From Lachnospiraceae bacterium (GTDB lineage Bacteria > Bacillota_A > Clostridia > Lachnospirales > Lachnospiraceae): a stretch of 5,383 nucleotides of DNA. Location of the stretch: assembly GCA_017553965.1 (NCBI GenBank), contig JAFZJK010000187.1, forward strand, positions 1-5,383, in the 5' to 3' direction. The position numbers and the translations under genes were made by a program. Below the pieces are notes generated by a model. It was not told where the DNA came from. It ran no database searches and worked only from the letters and a program-made list of their open reading frames with translations. Shown here piece after piece: positions 1 to 5,383 of this stretch (position 1 is its first letter; every line of letters starts with the position of its first letter).

Positions 1-2
1 AT

Positions 3-905
3 CTTAACTCCAGATATGAGATCTCCGAAGCTTCCGATACACCTCTCCAGCTTGGGATATATAACAAGGATCTTCACTTAAATGTCTGGATTAATTATAA
101 TACCAATTCGCAAAGTTTCGAGTTAGATGCTTACGAAGACGAAGAAAAAGGAAGAAGTCAAGGAATATTAAAGTCCGCACTTGACAGTGGTTTTACCGGA
201 CAGATAAAAGAAGAAGATATCAGAGAATATAATGTATCCGGTTGGTTTGAAAAAGAGGAGTTTGTTTCAAACATTGAGGATATGCTGTATATCCTGCGTA
301 TAGCTCTTGAAAGCGACTTTTCAGAGATGGATGAAGATGTGTCCTGGGAAGGGCTCGGATTTATCAATTGGGGAGCAAAGAACCATGACCCGGTTGATGA
401 AGCAAAGGCAGTGCTTGCAGAGTTTATAAAAAATAATGGGATATATTTTCCGGATGAAGAGATCCATTTTCTGAAAAAGTATTATGAAGAGTTATCTGCC
501 TATGTCAGGGCCGATCTTAGAATTATATATAACACAGAAGTTCGGATTGTGGCAGTATCATCTGAGTACAAGGCAGACAGTATACAGTTTGTTATCGAAA
601 ACTTGAGCTTATCCACGAACGTTGTTGTTTATTACAATAGTGAAACAGGGGATTTTGATTTCCGGGCTTCGGAAATATTACCTTACGGAGAGATCAGGGT
701 TATAATCCAAGGTACTTTATGGGATTATCTGCACGGATTTGAGGACAAGCTTTCATTCGTTCAGCCTGAAAACAGTTCTTTACAGGACTTTAAGGATAAT
801 GCCCGTTTACTTGCAAATCTGCTGCGTTCGTGCATTGAGGAAATGCTTAATGAGATGAACAACGGTCTTTCATTGGAATCCCTGGGAATTGATTATTGGT
901 TTTGA
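3..905 (+). CDS. Hypothetical acidic soluble protein, 5'-truncated by window edge, internally duplicated
   Basis: I do not recognise this family. The frame is open from base 3 with no in-frame stop, so the gene begins before the window. The internal ATG at 282 is not a credible start, because the upstream codons encode sequence resembling the C-terminal half. The visible part is 300 residues, ending in TGA at 903-905. It is rich in Asp/Glu and aromatic residues and has no membrane segment, signal peptide or cysteine cluster in view, which suggests a cytoplasmic protein. Visible residues about 5-123 resemble about 181-300: a beta-rich stretch (INYNTNSQSFEL versus VYYNSETGDFDF), then a helix-rich stretch ending alike (SWEGLGFINW versus SLESLGIDYWF). 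The protein therefore seems built from two copies of one domain. It ends 55 nt before the sensor gene with no terminator hairpin between them, so it could be cotranscribed with the operon, but no functional link is evident. Reading frame confidence is high; function is unknown. Confidence 0.8.
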   Translation, partial: LNSRYEISEASDTPLQLGIYNKDLHLNVWINYNTNSQSFELDAYEDEEKGRSQGILKSALDSGFTGQIKEEDIREYNVSGWFEKEEFVSNIEDMLYILRIALESDFSEMDEDVSWEGLGFINWGAKNHDPVDEAKAVLAEFIKNNGIYFPDEEIHFLKKYYEELSAYVRADLRIIYNTEVRIVAVSSEYKADSIQFVIENLSLSTNVVVYYNSETGDFDFRASEILPYGEIRVIIQGTLWDYLHGFEDKLSFVQPENSSLQDFKDNARLLANLLRSCIEEMLNEMNNGLSLESLGIDYWF

Positions 906-932
906 TGTAAGAAGCCGGAACATCGGTATAAA
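902..932 (+). promoter_or_regulatory. Weak candidate promoter for the signalling operon
   Basis: TATAAA at 927-932 could be a -10 element, with TTGATG at 902-907 as a poor -35 at 19-nt spacing. It overlaps the stop codon of the preceding gene and lies about 30 nt upstream of the sensor start. The match is weak and readthrough from upstream is equally possible. Confidence 0.25.
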
Positions 933-960
933 GTTTAAATTAAGTTGAGAGATTGGAAAA

Positions 961-2544
961 ATGCGGTACAAGAATAAACGTACGGTTTTATTATATATAT
1001 TGGTATTCCTGCTGGTGAGCCTTATAGGAATGCTTTATTCTTCGTACCCGTTTTTTAAAAACTTTTCCGAGATTTTTTACGGCGGCTTGATAGTTGTGTG
1101 GGCCATGACGGTACTCCGAAGGATCATAGAGTCGCAGTTGAAGGAATTATTGATAGAAATAGCTATTCTGCTACTTCTACTTATATTGTTCCAGGCACTC
1201 CGGTTCAGATTTGATCAGGGATATGTTACCGTACATCGGTTTATGTGGTATTGTTATTATCTCCCGATGCTGTTTATACCGGTGATATCGTTTAAGCTGT
1301 CTTTAAGGTGCGGCAGGTCGGAGGAACTGCCGATAAGACCGATATGGAATCTTCTGCTTGTCCCTTCTGCGGTTTTAAGCCTCTTGGTCCTTACCAATGA
1401 CAGGCATCATCTGGTATTCCGGTTCCCTGATCCGGAAGGTCTTGGATACGATGTATATACACATGGACCGGTATATATAGCAGCGATCGTATGGATATCC
1501 GTGCTTCTTATAGCAACTGTGGTCATAACCATCATCCGGTTTTCAAGTAAACCGGTAAGAAAGGATTCATGGGCATATTATGTAGTTCTTTCGGTATCGG
1601 CATATTTCCTGCTTACGGATTATTTTGATGTTGCGCCTGTTATCAACGGGGTACAATATCTTACCCCGGTAGAAACGTTTACCATTTTTACTTTGTGCGG
1701 CTGGGAGGCATGTATTCAGACTTGTCTTATCCCTTCCAACAGCGGATACAAATACTTTTTTGAAAACTCCGGTCTTATAGCCAGGATCACCGACAAAAAC
1801 GGTAAGGTGATGATAGCATCCAAGGGACCCGAGTTTGATTTTGACCACGCCGATGAAAACTACCATATACTTGAAAAGGATGTATGGGGCGGAAAGCTGA
1901 GTTATGCGGAAGATATCTCGGGTATAACCGAGTCAAACAGGGAGTTAAAGGAAATATCGGAAAGACTCCTGGAGGAAAACGCTCTGCAGGAAGCTGAAAA
2001 CAAGCTGCAGGAGGACCGCGTACATGTATCCGTGATGAATAAGCTCTATGATGATATCACGGAGTTTTCTTCTGAAAAGACAAAAGAGATAGAAAAACTT
2101 CTTACAACTACGCAGGATGATGCAGCTTTTAAGCAGAATCTTGAGAAGGCATGCATACTTGCTTCCTATATAAAAAGAAGAGGAAACCTTTATATACTTG
2201 GAGAGGAAAACAGGCATTATGATTTTAATGACCTGTACCTGTCTTTTAAGGAGTCGCTTGACTACTTTGCATTAAGCGGAGCAAGGACTCTCCTTACCTG
2301 TGGCAGCAGGGCGGAGATAGATAAGGATGCAGGACTTGCTGCATATGACTGTCTTGAAGAGTTTTTGGAAAAGAATGACCGGGATACAAAGAATCTTTTG
2401 GTCCATATGGAAGCTTCGGAAGCGCAGCTGATACTGAATTTTATGCTTGACCGGAAAAAGGACGGGGATGGTACTGATAAACCCTCGGAAGAGTCTTTTT
2501 CCTTCCGGTTTGAAAACAAAGCTGGAAGGGAGGCGGTATCATGA
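961..2544 (+). CDS. Membrane sensor with N-terminal 7TM domain and degenerate histidine-kinase-like C-terminus (pseudokinase)
   Basis: This 527-residue protein probably senses a signal and controls the kinase encoded next door. Hydrophobic helices lie near residues 8-28, 38-52, 62-80, 96-112, 127-145, 171-194, 206-222 and 236-256. The segment LTNDRHHLVFRF (144-155) resembles the conserved motif of the histidine-kinase N-terminal 7TM region. A PAS-like segment follows at about 262-320, then a coiled coil (about 323-352). The helix NKLYDDI (360-366) sits where a HisKA_3 domain would have ELHDEL, so the phosphoacceptor His is replaced by Tyr363. ASYIKRRGNL (401-410) corresponds to the second dimerisation helix. 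No N-box (HExxxN) or glycine-rich ATP lid is visible; the tail from 460 on is divergent, so ATP binding is unlikely. ATG 961 is the plausible start because TGA at 946-948 is in frame just upstream; its SD is weak (GAGAG, 947-951). It overlaps the next gene by 4 nt. The sensed ligand is unknown. Confidence 0.85.
   Translation: MRYKNKRTVLLYILVFLLVSLIGMLYSSYPFFKNFSEIFYGGLIVVWAMTVLRRIIESQLKELLIEIAILLLLLILFQALRFRFDQGYVTVHRFMWYCYYLPMLFIPVISFKLSLRCGRSEELPIRPIWNLLLVPSAVLSLLVLTNDRHHLVFRFPDPEGLGYDVYTHGPVYIAAIVWISVLLIATVVITIIRFSSKPVRKDSWAYYVVLSVSAYFLLTDYFDVAPVINGVQYLTPVETFTIFTLCGWEACIQTCLIPSNSGYKYFFENSGLIARITDKNGKVMIASKGPEFDFDHADENYHILEKDVWGGKLSYAEDISGITESNRELKEISERLLEENALQEAENKLQEDRVHVSVMNKLYDDITEFSSEKTKEIEKLLTTTQDDAAFKQNLEKACILASYIKRRGNLYILGEENRHYDFNDLYLSFKESLDYFALSGARTLLTCGSRAEIDKDAGLAAYDCLEEFLEKNDRDTKNLLVHMEASEAQLILNFMLDRKKDGDGTDKPSEESFSFRFENKAGREAVS
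2528..2544 (+). promoter_or_regulatory. SD and ATGA stop/start overlap coupling sensor to kinase
   Basis: GGGAGG at 2528-2533 lies 7 nt upstream of ATG 2541, inside the end of the sensor gene. The ATGA at 2541-2544 contains both the kinase start and the sensor TGA. This arrangement usually gives translational coupling and fits roughly equal amounts of the two proteins. Confidence 0.8.
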
Positions 2545-3776
2545 CCTTTTTATATGACCTCCCTACATTTGCCGTTACAGTGCTCTTGTGTTCCGTATTT
2601 CTTATACTCTGGCTTACTATGATGCTTTTGGCTGAATCGGTATACCAGAGGATGTACAGGGGCTTCAGTGTCTTTTTCTTCCTTATAGTAATAGTGAACT
2701 ACCTTTTCTTCCAGATGTGTCTGAACGAAAAATACCGGATAATGCTCTGGGGTGTTATCGCATATATAATTGTGATGATACTGTTTGATATATTTATAAT
2801 AAGGAAAGGAATGAAATACAGGCAGGAGAATTTTACTGTTATATCCGTAAAACAGGGGCTTGATGCTATGGAAGAGGGTATATGCTTCTATACCGAGAAC
2901 GGATTGCCCCAGTTTACAAACAAATATATGAATGATGTAAGCCTTGCCTTGTCCGGCAGGACCATAGTTGATGCTTCGAAGTTCTGGAAAAATCTTTTGG
3001 AAAAAAAGATCAACCCGGACTGCGAAGTGATCACCAGTATCGGGGATATGGTAATCGTAAAGACTCCCGACAAGGTATGTGCTATTTCAAACCGTGATAT
3101 CGGCGGAGAACTGAAAGAGATGGTCATGGTTGATATCACCGGTGAATACGGGACCTTTGAAGAATTGCTGAAAAAGTACGATTCTTTGGAATTGCAGCAG
3201 GAAAGACTTAAAGAGTATAACAGGAATGTGACCAGTGCTACCATAGAAAGAGAGCTTTTAAGTGCTAAGGTGCATATCCATGACGAGCTGGGTGAGATCT
3301 TGCTTGCGGCAAAGAGATATATACAGACAGAGGATGCAGATAGGCACACAGGAGATATAGACAGACAGACCATTACCGATCTGTGGCTTAGGAACCTTAG
3401 CCTATTGGGAGTGGAAAGAGAAAAAGCAGAGCAGGACGAATACGGCGAGATATACCGTGCAGCCACTGATATAGGTATGAAGATAGAGGTAAAGGGAGAA
3501 TTGCCCGATGCCGGGAATGCCAAATCGGTAGTGGCATCGGCGCTTCATGAATGCCTGACTAATACTTTCAGACATGCCGGAGGGGATACGGTATACGTGG
3601 AAGTTGCTGAAAAAGATGGGGAAAGCACCTATATTTTTACGAATAACGGTAATCCGCCCGAAGGAGATATTGAAGAACGAGGCGGTTTAAAGTCCTTAAG
3701 AAAGATGGCTGAAGACGCGGGCTTTAATATGAAGATAGAAACTGTCGACGGTTTCAGGCTAATCTTGAATGGCTGA
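2541..3776 (+). CDS. Membrane histidine kinase with three TM helices, PAS-like domain, HisKA_3-type H-box and HATPase domain
   Basis: This 411-residue protein is the likely catalytic kinase of the system, autophosphorylating on His and passing phosphate to the downstream regulator. Transmembrane helices lie at about 9-30, 41-60 and 67-87. Basic residues after helices 1 and 3 suggest an outside N-terminus and a cytoplasmic catalytic part. A PAS-like domain spans about 100-200 (GLDAMEEGICFYTENG at 106-121), followed by a coiled-coil linker at 206-240. The H-box is HIHDELG (245-251), with His247 as the likely phosphoacceptor followed by Asp248 and Glu249. The N-box is HECLTNTFRHA (336-346), with Glu337 and Asn341 positioned for Mg-ATP. 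The G1 position reads FTNNG (366-370), with Asn368 where most kinases have Asp, and GGL (381-383) forms a short G2 box. The extracytoplasmic portion is minimal, so the signal may come from the overlapping 7TM gene product. The regulator gene follows after 37 nt. Confidence 0.9.
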   Translation: MTFLYDLPTFAVTVLLCSVFLILWLTMMLLAESVYQRMYRGFSVFFFLIVIVNYLFFQMCLNEKYRIMLWGVIAYIIVMILFDIFIIRKGMKYRQENFTVISVKQGLDAMEEGICFYTENGLPQFTNKYMNDVSLALSGRTIVDASKFWKNLLEKKINPDCEVITSIGDMVIVKTPDKVCAISNRDIGGELKEMVMVDITGEYGTFEELLKKYDSLELQQERLKEYNRNVTSATIERELLSAKVHIHDELGEILLAAKRYIQTEDADRHTGDIDRQTITDLWLRNLSLLGVEREKAEQDEYGEIYRAATDIGMKIEVKGELPDAGNAKSVVASALHECLTNTFRHAGGDTVYVEVAEKDGESTYIFTNNGNPPEGDIEERGGLKSLRKMAEDAGFNMKIETVDGFRLILNG

Positions 3777-3813
3777 TGAGGTGTAGAAAATATATATAAC
3801 GGAGAAAAAGAAA

Positions 3814-4437
3814 ATGTGGAACGTACTTATAGTTGATGATCAGAACACATCAAGACATCTGATGGAGATGATGGTGGAGAGCAGTGAGAATTATAAACTG
3901 CTCAAGGCAATACCTTTGGCAAAGATGGCAGATATCTATGCACTCACCATGCCGGTCGACCTTATAATAATGGATGTGGTAATGGCAGAGGGACCGAGCG
4001 GCCTGGAGGTTGCGGAAAAGATCAAAAAGAGCAAACCCGAGATAAAGATACTGCTCGTAACATCCATGCCGGAGGTCAGCTTTATGGAAAGAGCCCGTAA
4101 GGCGGGAGTGGACAGCTTTTGGTATAAGGAAACAGATGAGAGTCCGCTGCTCAGTGTTATGGACAGAACTATGGCGGGAGAAAAAATATATCCGGATGCA
4201 CCGCCCACAGTTAAGATGGGTCTGGCGGATAGTTCCGAATTTACCGAAAGAGAACTGGAAGTACTTCGTATACTTACAACCGGCTGCCCGGATCAGGAGA
4301 TCGCAGACAGGCTGAATATCAGCTTTTCAACCGTAAGGACGCATATAAACCACATGCTGGATAAGACAGGGTTTGAGACCAGGACCGAGTTGGCTATACA
4401 TGCAAGGCTTTCGGGTATCGTAATACCGGACATGTGA
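3814..4437 (+). CDS. NarL/FixJ-family response regulator (REC plus LuxR-type HTH)
   Basis: This 207-residue DNA-binding regulator is probably phosphorylated by the kinase encoded upstream. The receiver domain (about 1-122) has the acidic pair Asp8/Asp9 (VDDQ), phosphoacceptor Asp54 (LIIMDVVM), the switch Thr83 (LLVTSM) and Lys105 (WYKE), so all the expected catalytic residues are present. A linker leads to a LuxR-type helix-turn-helix at about 142-207: FTERELEVLRIL, then GCPDQEIADRLNISFSTVRTH, whose second helix (about 171-180) should contact DNA. Length and domain order are typical of the family. The start at ATG 3814 is supported by GGAG at 3801-3804, 9 nt upstream. The 37-nt gap after the kinase shows no terminator, which fits one operon. 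The target genes are not shown by the sequence. The repeated octamer CGGATAGT directly downstream, before the next promoter, is a candidate site. Isoleucine codons are mostly AUA (11 of 16), unlike the next gene. Confidence 0.95.
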   Translation: MWNVLIVDDQNTSRHLMEMMVESSENYKLLKAIPLAKMADIYALTMPVDLIIMDVVMAEGPSGLEVAEKIKKSKPEIKILLVTSMPEVSFMERARKAGVDSFWYKETDESPLLSVMDRTMAGEKIYPDAPPTVKMGLADSSEFTERELEVLRILTTGCPDQEIADRLNISFSTVRTHINHMLDKTGFETRTELAIHARLSGIVIPDM

Positions 4438-4442
4438 GATAG

Positions 4443-4528
4443 AGACTATCCGCGGCAAATTCCGATATATACGCATACGGCGTAGCCGGATAGTTTATGA
4501 GTGTGCCTTGGTCGGGCGCGGATAGTCT
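4443..4528. repeat. 12-bp perfect inverted repeat with third octamer copy (candidate operator or RNA switch)
   Basis: AGACTATCCGCG at 4443-4454 is the exact reverse complement of CGCGGATAGTCT at 4517-4528, with a 62-nt spacer. The core octamer CGGATAGT occurs three times: on the minus strand at 4445-4452 and on the plus strand at 4487-4494 and 4519-4526. Start-to-start distances are 42 and 32 nt, close to 4 and 3 helical turns. In RNA the 5' arm could pair with 4517-4528 (12 bp) or with 4487-4494 (8 bp), and these pairings exclude each other. There is no U-tract directly after the 3' arm, so a simple terminator is not supported. A small hairpin CGGC-GTA-GCCG lies inside at 4478-4488. The repeats are seen directly; the role is inferred. 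Confidence 0.7.
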
Positions 4529-4552
4529 TGTAATTGAAAGACCATATATATA

Positions 4553-4581
4553 TAGACAAAAATCCCGATGTGGTGTATAAT
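4553..4581 (+). promoter_or_regulatory. Strong sigma-70/SigA-type promoter for the DUF6935-like gene
   Basis: TAGACA (4553-4558, 5 of 6 to TTGACA) and a perfect TATAAT (4576-4581) are separated by an ideal 17 nt. An alternating AT tract at 4544-4553 overlaps and precedes the -35 and could act as an UP-like element. Transcription should start near 4588, giving a leader of about 29 nt. The last CGGATAGT copy ends 26 nt upstream of the -35, a position suited to activator binding. Confidence 0.85.
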
Positions 4582-4603
4582 ATAAGACAGTAAAATACAA
4601 ACT

Positions 4604-4609
4604 AGGAGG
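4604..4609 (+). promoter_or_regulatory. Consensus Shine-Dalgarno site for the DUF6935-like gene
   Basis: A full AGGAGG lies 7 nt before ATG 4617. It fixes the start and is markedly stronger than the site of the sensor gene, which fits high expression. Confidence 0.9.
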
Positions 4610-4616
4610 AGTAGTT

Positions 4617-5240
4617 ATGGGTTTTTTCGATAATCTCAAGAATTCTGCTGTAAACAGTCTTAAGCAGAATACCAACAGCGCTGTTAATAATGCTTTTTAT
4701 AATGCAACAGGCGGCAACAAGGATGGAGTAGGAAAGGGTAAGAACAGCTCTCAGACATTTACTTTCAGCAGCATTCCCAACAGTGTAGCTGAACTTCAGG
4801 CATTCCCTGAGGCTTGTCTTGATTCACCTTTCAAGACTACAGCACTTGTGCTTCTTGCACTTTGTAACTATGAGAGAAATGTAGATACCACTCATGAAAT
4901 GCTTAACTTCCTTAAAGGACCGGAAGAGCTTTCGGGTTATGAGAAGAGCTTCCTCAAGGAGCGCCTTACCGGAAAGTATTACAAGCCTTTCTCGTACTTT
5001 GCAGGAACATCACCCAAGAACGGCTATATCCCTACAGAGCCATTTACAATCACAGTTTATGAGAACCCTTATTCATTCGACAATGAGAATTGGGCTGTTA
5101 TGTGGGTAAAGAGCAGTGGTGCTGATAATGACAGACAGATCAAGCTCAGAAGAAAGCCTTCAACCAATCAGTGGTTCTTAAATGATATCCAGTGCTTAAG
5201 TGATATCAGAATACCTGAGTCCGAGGATCCTTGGGCATAA
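4617..5240 (+). CDS. DUF6935-like protein of unknown function
   Basis: This is a 207-residue protein of unknown function. From memory of the family, the pattern matches DUF6935: an N-terminal MGFFDNLKNSAVNSLKQ helix (1-17), an Asn/Gly/Lys-rich linker (about 18-46), a helical block with SVAELQAFPEACLDSPFKT (56-74) and ALVLLALCNY (76-85), then MLNFLKGPEELS (95-106), SYFAGTSPKNGY (126-137), a beta-rich C-terminal half with ITVYENPYSF (145-154), and the end PESEDPWA (200-207). There is no clear signal peptide. The first helix is amphipathic and could touch a membrane, but that is speculation. The gene stands alone with its own near-consensus promoter, a full AGGAGG site and a following terminator. 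AUA is used for only 1 of 7 isoleucines, against 11 of 16 in the regulator gene, which suggests selection for high expression. Control by the upstream two-component operon is plausible from position only. The frame is certain; the family name is recalled, not searched. Confidence 0.85.
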   Translation: MGFFDNLKNSAVNSLKQNTNSAVNNAFYNATGGNKDGVGKGKNSSQTFTFSSIPNSVAELQAFPEACLDSPFKTTALVLLALCNYERNVDTTHEMLNFLKGPEELSGYEKSFLKERLTGKYYKPFSYFAGTSPKNGYIPTEPFTITVYENPYSFDNENWAVMWVKSSGADNDRQIKLRRKPSTNQWFLNDIQCLSDIRIPESEDPWA

Positions 5241-5253
5241 AAAGTTAAGTACG

Positions 5254-5283
5254 GGCTGTCGCAGTAAATGCGGCAGCCTTTAT
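5254..5283 (+). terminator. Intrinsic terminator after the DUF6935-like gene
   Basis: GGCTGTCGCA (5254-5263) pairs with TGCGGCAGCC (5269-5278) as a 10-bp stem with one G-U pair and a 5-nt loop, followed by TTTAT. It starts 14 nt after the stop codon. The T-run is short but the stem is GC-rich. Confidence 0.85.
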
Positions 5284-5310
5284 CATATATCGCAAAAGAT
5301 ATCGGAAGCG

Positions 5311-5383
5311 GCTCTGTCCGGGCAGCATCCCGGACGAGATTGCCACACAGGCAATTCGTCCCGGGAGCATACCCGTCACGAGC
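5311..5383. repeat. Nested palindromic element reaching the window edge
   Basis: This GC-rich non-coding stretch can fold as three adjacent hairpins: TCCGGG/CCCGGA (5317-5322 with 5329-5334), a 9-bp stem with one bulge around loop ACACA (5335-5344 with 5350-5358), and CGGG/CCCG (5362-5365 with 5372-5375). GCTC (5311-5314) and GAGC (5380-5383) could close the whole unit. Alternatively 5328-5344 pairs with 5350-5366 as one long arm with two single-base bulges. No ORF is seen here. It may be a dispersed palindromic repeat, a structured RNA or the start of a longer element; its far end is not visible. Confidence 0.55.

Noticed and set aside
282..905. ATG 282 as the true start of the first gene
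   Set aside because: The same frame is open back to base 3 and the upstream residues resemble the second half of the protein, so the gene starts before the window.
2888..3523. 211-codon open frame on the minus strand
   Set aside because: It lies entirely within the kinase gene, is Ser/Phe-rich low-complexity translation, shows no recognisable motif, and opposes a gene with clear domain motifs.
4443..4528. Operon terminator
   Set aside because: The loop is 62 nt and the sequence after the 3' arm (CTTGTAATTG) lacks a U-tract, so a standard intrinsic terminator is not supported.
4443..4528. CRISPR array or insertion-sequence remnant
   Set aside because: There are only three short octamers with unequal spacing and mixed orientation, no transposase remnant and no target-site duplication.
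4394..4675. Minus-strand ORF across the intergenic region
   Set aside because: It overlaps two well-supported genes, the strong promoter and the inverted repeat, and its translation has no recognisable features.
4894..5109. 71-codon plus-strand ORF inside the DUF6935-like gene
   Set aside because: It is an out-of-frame shadow of a gene with a strong SD and coherent protein sequence.

Overview
The window looks like chromosomal DNA of a low-to-moderate GC Bacillota, most likely a Lachnospiraceae (Butyrivibrio-like) gut or rumen anaerobe. This is inferred from the protein families (a 7TM-type sensor partnered with a short kinase whose N-box reads HECLTNTFRHA, and a DUF6935-like protein), from heavy AUA use in the signalling genes, and from AGGAGG-type ribosome binding sites. 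All supported genes lie on the + strand.

Layout. (1) About 3-905: the 3' part of an unrecognised acidic, soluble protein. It is open from the window edge, so its start is missing. Its two halves look like a diverged tandem duplication. (2) 961-2544, 2541-3776 and 3814-4437: a compact three-gene signalling operon. The first gene encodes a membrane sensor with 7-8 transmembrane helices and a kinase-like C-terminus whose phosphoacceptor His appears to be Tyr and whose ATP-binding motifs are absent. The second overlaps it by 4 nt (ATGA) and encodes a three-helix membrane histidine kinase with a PAS-like domain, an intact His-Asp-Glu H-box and an intact N-box. The third encodes a NarL/FixJ-type response regulator. 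(3) 4438-4616: an intergenic region holding a 12-bp perfect inverted repeat, three copies of the octamer CGGATAGT at roughly whole-turn spacing, and a near-consensus promoter with a strong SD. (4) 4617-5240: a DUF6935-like protein with codon use and expression signals suggesting high expression. (5) 5254-5281: an intrinsic terminator. (6) 5311-5383: a GC-rich stretch of nested palindromes running to the window edge.

Working model (inference): the pseudokinase sensor detects a signal through its 7TM domain and controls the catalytically competent neighbouring kinase, possibly as a heteromer. The kinase phosphorylates Asp54 of the LuxR-type regulator. The repeated octamer just upstream of the DUF6935-like promoter is a candidate operator, or alternatively an RNA switch. 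The most unusual features are the sensor/catalysis split across two co-translated membrane proteins and the organised intergenic repeat.
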